Origin: Maridesulfovibrio sp050916235 | GTDB taxonomy: Bacteria > Desulfobacterota > Desulfovibrionia > Desulfovibrionales > Desulfovibrionaceae | Direction: 5' to 3' | NCBI RefSeq assembly: GCF_050916235.1 | Contig: NZ_CP104854.1 | Coordinates: 2,294,001 to 2,358,000, forward strand | DNA: 64,000 nucleotides | In this document: in pieces, positions 24,234 through 31,648 of the stretch | Position numbering within the stretch: the stretch's first letter is position 1 | Layout of the letters: each line of letters starts with the position of its first letter | Translations under genes and position numbers: made by a program | The notes under the pieces: model-generated | Told to the model about the DNA's origin: nothing | The model's input: only the letters and a program-made list of their open reading frames with translations | Database searches by the model: none

Positions 24234-25715
24234 CTAACCCGGCAAGACTTTCAGTACTTCAACCGGCATGCCCATGAGGGGCCAGATAAACTTTACGAAA
24301 ATGGCTACAACAACCATGAGCATGATACTTGCGGGAACTCCGTACATGAAGAACTCGCCAGGGGTGAACTGCTTGGAGTCGTATGCGATTGCGTTGGGTG
24401 CAGCTCCCACCAGCAGCAGGAAGGGCATACCGGCTACTACCAGGGCTGCGAAGAGAATAACTTCGGGGGCCACGCCGAGGTACGGGGCGATAACCAGTGC
24501 TACCGGGAGCGAGATGGCAATGGCGGCCACGTTCATGATAAAGTTGGTCATGACCATGACGAAGAAGGCAATGGACATGATGAACACGAACCCGCTCGAC
24601 TTCTGGAAGAGTACCAGCCAGTTGACGGCCATCCATTCGGCAGCCTTGGTTTCCCAGAGGCAGAAGCCGATGGACATGGCTCCGGCGAAGAGCAGGATGA
24701 TGTTCCAGGGAATGTCTTCGAGATCATTGATATCGAGAATTTTGAAGACGAAGAAGGATATGGACGAAACCAGAATGATCGCAGTCTTGTCGATGGCCTT
24801 GAGCTCGGGGATGAAAGAGCGCAGGCTCATGATCAGGATTACGCTGCCGACCAGTATTGCAGCCATGATCTCGTCGCGGGAGAGCGGGCCCATCTGGGCG
24901 TTGAGTTCCCTTGCCTTCTCGCGCAGGCCGGGGATGACGTCCTTCTCGGGCTTGAGGAAGATCATGAAGAATCCCCAGAGCAGGAAGACGAGGGTCCAAC
25001 CGATGGGAGCCATGTAGTAGGTCAGCTCGAAGAAGGAGATTTCTGTGCCCATGATCTGCTTGTAGAAGCCGATTGCAACCGCACCGCGGGCAGCGCCGAG
25101 CAGGGTGATGATGGAACCGGCGCCTGCAACAAAAGCCATGCCGATGAACAGGCCCTTACCGAACTTGGTGGGCTTGTCACCTTCCCCATACAGGGAGTAG
25201 ATGGCCAGCAGCAGCGGGTAAATGGTGGCGGCAACCGCGGTATGGGCCATGATGTGGGTCAGCAGCGCGGTAACCACGAATACACCGAGGTAGATGCGGC
25301 TGGTCTTTTCGCCCACTACCATGAGCATCTTGTAGGCAAGACGCTTGGTAAGGCCGGTCTTGGTGAAGACAAGGCCGATCATGATTGATGCGAAGATAAA
25401 CAGAACCGAGGGGTCCATGAAATCGTTGAAGGCCTGTTTGGGCGAACGAATCAGGAACGCAGCCTGAAGGACTCCGATGGCCAGGGAAGTGACACCGATG
25501 GGCACAACTTCAAAGACCCACCAGATGCCGGCCAGCAGGAATACCGCGATGGCTCCCTTTGCTTCCTTGGTCAGAACAAAATGTTTTCCTCCCGGGTCAA
25601 TGGCATCGGGCCAGGCAGGGCAGTAGTAGACAATGACAAAGAGGGCAATGCCCAGCAGCATGAAGAACAGCCGCTTGTAGTCAAATCCGGGACGAGTTGC
25701 GGTTGCAGCACTCAT
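24234..25715 (-). CDS. DASS/SLC13 family sodium:anion symporter
   Basis: Membrane transporter of 493 residues, about 11-12 helices. The family signatures are present: a first half ending in the LLTHIMAHTAVAATIYPLLLAI region and a second half with NFIMNVAAIAISLPVALVIAP and GAAPNAIAYDSKQFTPGEF. This family uses Na+ gradients to import sulfate, di- or tricarboxylates. In a sulfate reducer either sulfate or a C4-dicarboxylate is plausible; the exact substrate cannot be read. AAGGAG lies seven bases before ATG. It is followed downstream by the beta-helix protein and nhaB and preceded by a CBS-domain gene. Confidence 0.87.
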   Translation of the reverse strand: MSAATATRPGFDYKRLFFMLLGIALFVIVYYCPAWPDAIDPGGKHFVLTKEAKGAIAVFLLAGIWWVFEVVPIGVTSLAIGVLQAAFLIRSPKQAFNDFMDPSVLFIFASIMIGLVFTKTGLTKRLAYKMLMVVGEKTSRIYLGVFVVTALLTHIMAHTAVAATIYPLLLAIYSLYGEGDKPTKFGKGLFIGMAFVAGAGSIITLLGAARGAVAIGFYKQIMGTEISFFELTYYMAPIGWTLVFLLWGFFMIFLKPEKDVIPGLREKARELNAQMGPLSRDEIMAAILVGSVILIMSLRSFIPELKAIDKTAIILVSSISFFVFKILDINDLEDIPWNIILLFAGAMSIGFCLWETKAAEWMAVNWLVLFQKSSGFVFIMSIAFFVMVMTNFIMNVAAIAISLPVALVIAPYLGVAPEVILFAALVVAGMPFLLLVGAAPNAIAYDSKQFTPGEFFMYGVPASIMLMVVVAIFVKFIWPLMGMPVEVLKVLPG

Positions 25716-25742
25716 ATTATCGCTCCTTGAAAATTTCGGCTG

Positions 25743-26288
25743 TTAGATCTCGCAGGCGAGAATTGCTTCTCTCACGCTTTCAAAGATGTCGCCAAGACGC
25801 AGCACTCCGGTAACCTTGCCGTCCTTCTGAACAAGGATGGGCTGGTGGAGTCCGAAGACAAAGGCGTGCAGGGCCTTGTCGATGCTGGCATCCTCATCAA
25901 TTTTTTCGCTCTTGCCGGGAGAGTGCATAAGCTCTTCAACTGTAAGCTTCGCACACTTCTGGCACAGGGTGCTGAGCGGGTCCGACCAAAGGTTGAAGTC
26001 AGCGTAAATTTTCTGGACATACTCGGTGCCGAGTACGGTCGGATGGTCCCTGTAATTCATTTTGAAGTATGAGGGCTCCATGGACTTGAAAATGTCCAGC
26101 ATGGTTACCTTGCCTATGATGTCGCCGTTTTCATCCTCAACCAGCAGGTCCCGGTGTGGGTGGGCAAGGTTCTTTTCTTTGCCCTGGCAGACCAGAATCT
26201 GCATGGCTTCGTACAGAGTAGTTTCTTTTCTAACCCGGCAGTATTCCTCTGCCGGAATCATCAGATCTTTAACTTTTAAATTTTTCAC
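25743..26288 (-). CDS. CBS-domain protein
   Basis: A 181-residue cytoplasmic protein made of a CBS-domain pair. The first runs about 3-70 (VKDLMIPAEEYCRVRKETTLYEAMQIL, then VEDENGDIIGKVTMLDIF) and the second about 115-175 (TVEELMHSPG, then DASIDKALHAFVFGLHQPILV, ending with GVLRLGDIFE). CBS pairs bind adenosine nucleotides and often gate transporters or enzymes. GTG 26288 is the start, with GGGGGA just before it. It lies between the receiver-like gene and the DASS symporter, so control of the symporter by cellular energy state is a reasonable but untested idea. Confidence 0.88.
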   Translation of the reverse strand: MKNLKVKDLMIPAEEYCRVRKETTLYEAMQILVCQGKEKNLAHPHRDLLVEDENGDIIGKVTMLDIFKSMEPSYFKMNYRDHPTVLGTEYVQKIYADFNLWSDPLSTLCQKCAKLTVEELMHSPGKSEKIDEDASIDKALHAFVFGLHQPILVQKDGKVTGVLRLGDIFESVREAILACEI

Positions 26289-26327
26289 GTTTCCCCCTGA
26301 GTCGGTGTCCGGAAGTTTATGCCGTAT

Positions 26328-26693
26328 CTACTGCGCAGAGCCTTCGCAAAATCTGCGCAATGTCTTCTCCAGTGCGGCAATGTCCACCGGAACTGAAATT
26401 TCAGCACACGCGCCAAGATTCATGGCCTCGATTGACAATGCGATCTTGTTGTGCCTGTTGATGAGAACCACTTTTAAGTCAGGAATGTTTGTTGAGATCA
26501 TTTCCATAAGCGTGAGTGAACTGCGACCGAATCCGGACAAACCCAGCACTACACCATCGAGCTCGTTTTCCCTGATGAACTTTTCAGCCTCGTCAAGGTT
26601 GCCGGAATCGGTGATATTGAGGCCGGCGCTTTCAAGACGCTGGGCCAGGTGTTCACGGAACTCAGGATCTTTTTCAACAATCATTATCTTCAT
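26328..26693 (-). CDS. receiver-like protein lacking the phospho-acceptor Asp
   Basis: A single-domain CheY-like protein of 121 residues. The fold is recognisable: MKIMIVEKD at the first strand, the third strand at DGVVLGLSG, the fourth at LKVVLIN and the fifth at CAEISVPVDIAALEKTLRRF. The site where phosphorylated Asp normally sits is Gly51, and the conserved Lys of the KP motif is Val101. The acidic pair is also altered (VEKD instead of VDDE). Phosphotransfer is therefore unlikely; the protein may act through binding alone. It is the first gene after the sigma-54 promoter. Confidence 0.8.
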   Translation of the reverse strand: MKIMIVEKDPEFREHLAQRLESAGLNITDSGNLDEAEKFIRENELDGVVLGLSGFGRSSLTLMEMISTNIPDLKVVLINRHNKIALSIEAMNLGACAEISVPVDIAALEKTLRRFCEGSAQ

Positions 26694-26755
26694 GTGTCAG
26701 TACAGGTTGTCTTCGCCGCCAGCCGGAAATTCGGCCTTCGCAGCGAGTGCAACAC

Positions 26756-26772
26756 AGCACCGGACGTGCCAT
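26756..26772 (-). promoter_or_regulatory. sigma-54 promoter of the receiver-CBS-DASS-LbH-nhaB operon
   Basis: Read on the minus strand the sequence is ATGGCACGTCCGGTGCT. It contains a perfect -24 element (TGGCAC) and a -12 element (GTGCT) one base off TTGCW, with the required 10 bases between GG and GC. Transcription should begin near 26745, about 50 bases before the first gene. A sigma-54 activator gene lies just upstream on the same strand. Confidence 0.82.
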
Positions 26773-26822
26773 ACAAAATAAGTCCATGTATACCAGCTTA
26801 TTAACTTTGCAGGAAGGAAATA

Positions 26823-26884
26823 TGTTTCTTTTTGTTGAAACAAAATGAAATATTGTGAATTGTTTCTCAAGAAACAAAATGAAA
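26823..26884 (-). promoter_or_regulatory. palindromic upstream activating sites for the sigma-54 activator
   Basis: TTGTTTCT and AGAAACAA form a perfect 8+2+8 palindrome at 26860-26877. A related TGTTTC...GAAACA pair lies at 26823-26842. The 14-mer GAAACAAAATGAAA is repeated exactly at 26837-26850 and 26871-26884, 34 bases apart. The sites sit about 50-110 bases upstream of the -24 element, the usual place for an enhancer-binding protein. Confidence 0.65.
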
Positions 26885-26944
26885 CAAATTAAAACATAAG
26901 GCGCGAGCGAGATTGTAAATAACCAAAAATAAGGGAGGTTGTGA

Positions 26945-27289
26945 TCAGATTTTGAAGCCGGTGTAGAAGTTCATTCCGGAAACGAGTCTGCCGGACTTGT
27001 AGAAGTCGATAACTTTTCCCACCGGCCCGATAATGTCATCAAGGATGTTGATGCCTTTCCATTTGAGGTACTGGTAATGCTCATCGTCTATGCCGCCGCA
27101 GATGACGGCATCGGTTTTTTCTGAAGTTGCAAGGGCACAGAGGTCGTCGGCAGAGGCCTGCGGGAGCACTATGATGCGTTCTTCCATCTCGCGGGAAAAG
27201 CTGAGCCTGATCAGCATTACATCAGTAGCCAGATCAAAACGAGGAGCAACGTCATCATCAAGGAGTGGAATGAGCAGTTTATGGGCCAT
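26945..27289 (-). CDS. NifX/NifB-type (dinitrogenase FeMo-cofactor biosynthesis domain) protein
   Basis: A 114-residue single-domain protein beginning MAHKLLIPLLDDDVAPRFDLATDV, the signature of the NifX/NifY/NifB C-terminal superfamily. Members bind metal clusters such as FeMo-co precursors, or are of unknown function in non-nitrogen-fixing bacteria. No nif genes are nearby, so a role in nitrogenase assembly is unlikely. It starts three bases after the stop of the sigma-54 activator gene, and its ribosome site lies inside that gene, so the two are co-translated. It may sense or signal a metal or redox state to the activator. Confidence 0.82.
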   Translation of the reverse strand: MAHKLLIPLLDDDVAPRFDLATDVMLIRLSFSREMEERIIVLPQASADDLCALATSEKTDAVICGGIDDEHYQYLKWKGINILDDIIGPVGKVIDFYKSGRLVSGMNFYTGFKI

Positions 27290-27292
27290 GGC

Positions 27293-28699
27293 TTATTCGG
27301 TGATTGAGTGTTTTCTCAGCTTGCGCCAGAAGGTTGAGCGTGACCAGCCCAGACGTTGTGCGGCCTCGCCTTTGCGTCCGCCGCATTTGATCAGGGTGTC
27401 CATGATCATCTGTTTTTCGGCATCGTCCCAGTTGGCGGCATTCCTGTACTCGATGGCAGGGGATGCTTCTATCGCTACAGCCGCGGATTCGGCAACAGGC
27501 TTAAGGATGTCCTGCTCGGTAATGTAGGCGGGCAGGTGGCTGCTGCCTATAATGTCCCGGTCGCAGAAGTTTGCGGCATACTCCACAATATTACGCAGCT
27601 CACGCACATTTCCGGGATAGCGGTATGCGGAGAGGATCTTTGCGGCTTTTTTGGTGAAGCCTTTGATCTTCTTGTTGAATTTTGTGCAGTACTCCATGAG
27701 GAAATGGTGCTTGAGGAGCAGGATGTCCTCGCCGCGTTCCCGCAGGGGCGGCAAATGCAGGTGTACGACGTTGAGTCTGAAGAGCAGGTCGGCGCGGAAG
27801 GTTTTGTCCTGAACCATCTGTTTGAGGTCACGGTGCGTGGCGACCATAACGCGGACATTGGCATTGAATCCCCGTGAACTGCCCAGCGGGTGGACGACCT
27901 TGTCATCGAGGAATGAGAGCAGTTTTACCTGAAGCGGCAGGGGCAGGTCACCAATCTCGGTCAGGAAGAAAGATCCGTTGTGTGCAAGTTTGATGCGTCC
28001 GGGCCTGTTTTCATGGGCTCCGGTAAACGCCCCTTTGACGTGGCCGAAGAGTTCAGACTCCAGCAGGGTTTCCGGCAGCGCTCCGCAGTTGACCTTGATG
28101 AAAGGCCCGCCTGCGCGGTCCGAGGCATTGTGGATGGCTTCGGCCAGCACGTCCTTACCGGTGCCGGTTTCCCCGGTGATAAGCACTGACGAATCCGTGG
28201 CGGCAATGGACGGTATCATGCTGAAGACCTTGACCATCTGCGGGCTGGTGCCGATCAGTCCTCCAAGCGAATAGGCTTTGCTGGCACTGCTGCTGAGTTC
28301 CGCTACCTGCCTGATGTCCTGAATGGTCTCCACAAAGCCGGAAATTTCATTGTTGCAGTCAAAGACAGGGGCAATGGTCAGCCTGATGGGGATCTTGGTT
28401 CTTGCGCGGTCAATAATATCGGCATCAACGGAAACAGCACCGAAATCGGCTTTGTCGGCCATGACCGGGCAGCCCTTGAAGCAGTAGTCGCAGCGCAGGC
28501 CCAGCGAACATTTCAGGCCCAGCATGGAGGCCGGATCGGCTCCGGTTATGGTCTGCCAGGTCCGGTTGACCACCTGAATGCGCCCGTCAATATCAAGCAG
28601 GGCAACGCCGATGGGGACCTCGTCGAGCAGGTCCGGAAGGAAAAAATTGTGGCCCATCAGGCCGTCGACTATGTAGGTGTGTTCGCTTTTCACAGACAC
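27293..28699 (-). CDS. PAS-type sigma-54-dependent transcriptional activator
   Basis: Enhancer-binding protein of 468 residues. An N-terminal PAS domain (about 20-125) holds four closely spaced cysteines (64, 70, 73 and 77). A sigma-54 AAA+ domain (about 148-375) has Walker A GETGTGKD and the sigma-54 contact loop GAFTGA (223-228). The C-terminus has a Fis-type helix-turn-helix (about 425-465; EAAQRLGWSRSTFWRKLRKH). The start is uncertain: GTG 28699 has GAAGG 11 bases upstream, and ATG 28657 is also possible; the open frame to 28861 is not used. It should act at the -24/-12 promoter near 26764. Confidence 0.88.
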   Translation of the reverse strand: MSVKSEHTYIVDGLMGHNFFLPDLLDEVPIGVALLDIDGRIQVVNRTWQTITGADPASMLGLKCSLGLRCDYCFKGCPVMADKADFGAVSVDADIIDRARTKIPIRLTIAPVFDCNNEISGFVETIQDIRQVAELSSSASKAYSLGGLIGTSPQMVKVFSMIPSIAATDSSVLITGETGTGKDVLAEAIHNASDRAGGPFIKVNCGALPETLLESELFGHVKGAFTGAHENRPGRIKLAHNGSFFLTEIGDLPLPLQVKLLSFLDDKVVHPLGSSRGFNANVRVMVATHRDLKQMVQDKTFRADLLFRLNVVHLHLPPLRERGEDILLLKHHFLMEYCTKFNKKIKGFTKKAAKILSAYRYPGNVRELRNIVEYAANFCDRDIIGSSHLPAYITEQDILKPVAESAAVAIEASPAIEYRNAANWDDAEKQMIMDTLIKCGGRKGEAAQRLGWSRSTFWRKLRKHSITE

Positions 28700-28859
28700 T
28701 CGATAGCATGCCTTCGTGCAATGGTAAATTGAACTCAGTCGCGGTTTTGTGGAGACGATGCGAAAAAAGGTTTGAAACGGTTTTCCATTCCCAGTCACTG
28801 AAAGCAACTCCCTTTCCAAAGTCGTCATTCGGTTGTATGTTCGGCGAAAGGAACCTGCC

Positions 28860-29843
28860 ATGAATACTTATATTTTTATTCCGCCTGTGCGTAAGCCTAC
28901 CGGGGGCATTACAGTTCTATGTCAGATCGCGTCCATTCTTGAGCGCAACGGGCATACGGCAAGGCTGGTCATGCGTGAATCAGGCGGCTGGATGCCGCAG
29001 ATAGCCGAGGGTTATCCCGAGCCTGTGCACTGGGATCAGGTCAGACTTACCCCGGATGACCTCTGGCTGGTGCCTGAAGGCTGGGTGAACAGCCTTGCGC
29101 CGGGCCTTAATGCCGGGGCAAGATGTCTTGTCTACTGTCAGAACTGGGCCTACCTGTTTTCTTCCCTTCCCGAAGGTGTGCAGTGGCGCAACCTTCCGGT
29201 TTCGTTTCTGGCGGTTTCCCATCCGGTTGAGTGGTTCATGCAACAGACCGTCGGGCAGCAGTCCCCGATCCTGCGGCCAGGAATTGATACAAACCTGTTC
29301 CATGCTCCTGAAAGCAAGCCTTCCGGAAAGATCCGTATCGGCTTTATGCCGCGCAAGAACAAGGCTCTGGTCAGCCAGATAAGGGCCATTTTCGAGGCCC
29401 GCAATCCGGGGGCAGATGTCCGCTGGATAGAGATCTCCGGGATGGATGCGCAGGGTGTGGCCGAGACACTGCGTGCCTGCCATATTTTTCTTGTTTCCGG
29501 CTTTCCTGAAGGATGCCCGCTCCCGCCCCTTGAAGCCCTTGCCTCGGGTTGTATCCCGGTGGGTTTTTCCGGTTTCGGCGGCTGGGATTACATGCGTCAG
29601 CTTGAAGGGGCCGTATTCAAACCATGGTGGCCGCTGCGGGATGTCCCGTGGTCCGGCAACGGTTTTTGGTCTGCGGATGCCGATGTGCTGGACGCAGCAC
29701 TGAACCTCGAAAAGGGCATAGGTCTCTGGCGTGAGGGAGGTCCGGACCTTGACAGCGCACTTGATGCCGGGCAACAAACCATCCGGTCCTACACCACCGA
29801 AATCCAGACGCAGACGGTGCTGGATATCTGGAATAAGTTGTAA
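28860..29843 (+). CDS. glycosyltransferase (GT-B, family 4-like)
   Basis: A 327-residue protein with a GT-B layout. The N-terminal domain starts MNTYIFIPPVRKPTGGITVLCQIA, where the GG pair after the first strand is typical. The C-terminal nucleotide-sugar domain includes RPGIDTNLFH and the acidic site FPEGCPLPPLEALASGCIPVG, equivalent to the E-x7-E motif of GT4 enzymes. AAGGAA precedes ATG. It diverges from the sigma-54 activator gene. It probably decorates a surface polysaccharide or protein; the acceptor is unknown. Confidence 0.78.
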   Translation: MNTYIFIPPVRKPTGGITVLCQIASILERNGHTARLVMRESGGWMPQIAEGYPEPVHWDQVRLTPDDLWLVPEGWVNSLAPGLNAGARCLVYCQNWAYLFSSLPEGVQWRNLPVSFLAVSHPVEWFMQQTVGQQSPILRPGIDTNLFHAPESKPSGKIRIGFMPRKNKALVSQIRAIFEARNPGADVRWIEISGMDAQGVAETLRACHIFLVSGFPEGCPLPPLEALASGCIPVGFSGFGGWDYMRQLEGAVFKPWWPLRDVPWSGNGFWSADADVLDAALNLEKGIGLWREGGPDLDSALDAGQQTIRSYTTEIQTQTVLDIWNKL

Positions 29844-30018
29844 CTTTTTCTATTGATTGTCTGAATCTCAGATACGGCCTTTCCAACTACCCCAACCCCT
29901 GCAATGTATCTTGGAGGCTGGTAGCAGGGAAAGATCATTTCTTGAGATTGACGGTGGTGCGAAATACAACACGAATCAAATTTTAAAACTCCGCGCTTAA
30001 GCCGGAGGCGGTATCATA

Positions 30019-30843
30019 ATGGCGAAAAAGAAGAATAAGGAAAGAACCCTGCCCCAGAGTGTGGGCATAAATATTCCGGGCGTGGAGACTCATGTCCACC
30101 TTGATATTGAGGAATTTCAGGATGACCTGCCGGAGGTAATGGCCCGGGCCGGAGAGTGCGGGATCGGCCGGATAGGCAACGTTTTTCTCGGGCCGCAGGC
30201 ATATGAGCAGAACAAGGGTCTTTTTGATGATTACCCGGAGGTCTTTTTCCTGCTCGGAGTGCATCCCAATGACTCCGACGGGTTTGTTGACGCCGATATA
30301 GATGCCATGCGCACCGCCTTCAAGAACGACTCCCGCCTGAAGGCCATAGGCGAGGTCGGGCTAGATTTCTATTGGGATCGCGTGCCTTATGATGTGCAGG
30401 AAGAGGTCTTTCGCAAACAGCTCGCGCTGGCCGAGGAACTCGGTCTTCCGGTGGTCATCCACAGCAGGGATTCCCATGAACGTACTATGGAAGTGCTGGA
30501 GGATGCCGGCTGGTCCGGCAGGCCGCTGCTCTGGCATTGCTTTGGCGGAGACGCGCAGACCGCGCAGAAGATAATCGACCACGGGTGGTATATTTCAATT
30601 CCCGGTCCTGTTACATACAAGAAGAACGAGGAAGCGCAGGAAGCGGTAAAAGTCATTCCGCTGGACAGGCTGGTGCTTGAAACCGACTGCCCGTACCTGA
30701 CCCCGGAACCGTGGCGCGGCAAACGCAATGAACCGGCATTCGTGGTCTTTACCGCCGCCAAGGTGGCGGAGCTCAAGGGTATGGATGTCAACGAACTCTG
30801 GAAAGCCTGCGCGGATAACGCATACCGTTTCTTCGGGCTGTAG
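30019..30843 (+). CDS. TatD family metal-dependent hydrolase
   Basis: TIM-barrel hydrolase of 274 residues. Metal ligands are in place: HVH (25 and 27), GEVGLDFYWD, VIHSRDSHE, LWHCFGG and ETDCPYLTP. TatD proteins act as 3'-5' exonucleases or related phosphodiesterases, often in DNA repair or quality control. GGAGG precedes ATG by ten bases. A downstream wecG-like gene follows in the same direction after 64 bases. Confidence 0.9.
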   Translation: MAKKKNKERTLPQSVGINIPGVETHVHLDIEEFQDDLPEVMARAGECGIGRIGNVFLGPQAYEQNKGLFDDYPEVFFLLGVHPNDSDGFVDADIDAMRTAFKNDSRLKAIGEVGLDFYWDRVPYDVQEEVFRKQLALAEELGLPVVIHSRDSHERTMEVLEDAGWSGRPLLWHCFGGDAQTAQKIIDHGWYISIPGPVTYKKNEEAQEAVKVIPLDRLVLETDCPYLTPEPWRGKRNEPAFVVFTAAKVAELKGMDVNELWKACADNAYRFFGL

Positions 30844-30907
30844 GCTTTTTTGGGGAAACGCTTATTACCTTAGCTCCGCATAAGAATGCCGTCGAAGGCA
30901 ACTGAAG

Positions 30908-31648
30908 ATGATAGAAAGCAGAACCGTCAGAATGATGGGCGTGCGCATGCATGCCTGGACCATGTCCGAGACCGTGGACGAGATTTTCAGCCGTCTCAGG
31001 TTCGGCCTGTTCACCCAGCATGTGGTGGTCAATGTTGCCAAGCTGGTCAACATGGGCCGGGATGCGACTTTGCGGGAATCGGTGGAGAGCTGCGACATCA
31101 TCAACATAGACGGCATGGGCGTGGTCTGGGGGGCGAAGTTCCTTGGGCTGGACGTGCCGGAAAGGGTCGCCGGGTTTGACCTGTTCCATGAACTGCTGAA
31201 AAGGGCGGCGCAGGACGGAGAATCCGTGTTCCTGCTCGGCGCCCGGGCTGACATTGTGGAACAGGCTGCCGTTAATCTTAAAGCGAAATTCTCTGCCCTT
31301 GAAATTACGGGCTATCACCACGGCTATTTCTGGGATGATGAGGAAACGTTGGTCAAAGAGATTGCCGATTCCGGGGCGAAGATGCTTTTTGTGGCGATTT
31401 CCACCCCGAAGAAGGAAAATTTCATCAACCGCTGGAAGGATCAGCTCGGTGTTAAGTTTGTCATGGGCGTAGGCGGAACCTTCGACATTGTTGCCGGGAA
31501 ATCAAAGCGCGCACCGCTGTTCATGCAGAAATGCGGGCTGGAATGGTTTTATCGCCTGATGCAGGAACCGGGGCGCATGTGGAAACGCTATCTTGTCACC
31601 AATACACTTTTTGCCATGAAATTGATGCGGGCCAGGCTGCTTGGCTGA
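30908..31648 (+). CDS. WecG/TagA/CpsF family glycosyltransferase
   Basis: A 246-residue GT26-type enzyme that adds N-acetylmannosaminuronate-like or related sugars to lipid-linked intermediates. Family motifs are visible: NIDGMGVVWGAKFLG, then PERVAGFDLFHELL, and in the second half VAISTPKKENFINRWKDQL and GVGGTFDIVAGKSKRAP. The stop TGA (31646-31648) is directly next to the stop of the convergent cobDQ fusion gene within TGATCA. It is probably part of surface polysaccharide synthesis. Confidence 0.88.
   Translation: MIESRTVRMMGVRMHAWTMSETVDEIFSRLRFGLFTQHVVVNVAKLVNMGRDATLRESVESCDIINIDGMGVVWGAKFLGLDVPERVAGFDLFHELLKRAAQDGESVFLLGARADIVEQAAVNLKAKFSALEITGYHHGYFWDDEETLVKEIADSGAKMLFVAISTPKKENFINRWKDQLGVKFVMGVGGTFDIVAGKSKRAPLFMQKCGLEWFYRLMQEPGRMWKRYLVTNTLFAMKLMRARLLG

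Noticed and set aside
24063..25388. 441-codon plus-strand frame opposite the DASS symporter gene
   Set aside because: The translation is low-complexity Gly/His/Asp/Glu-rich with no recognisable domain, and the minus-strand symporter explains the region.
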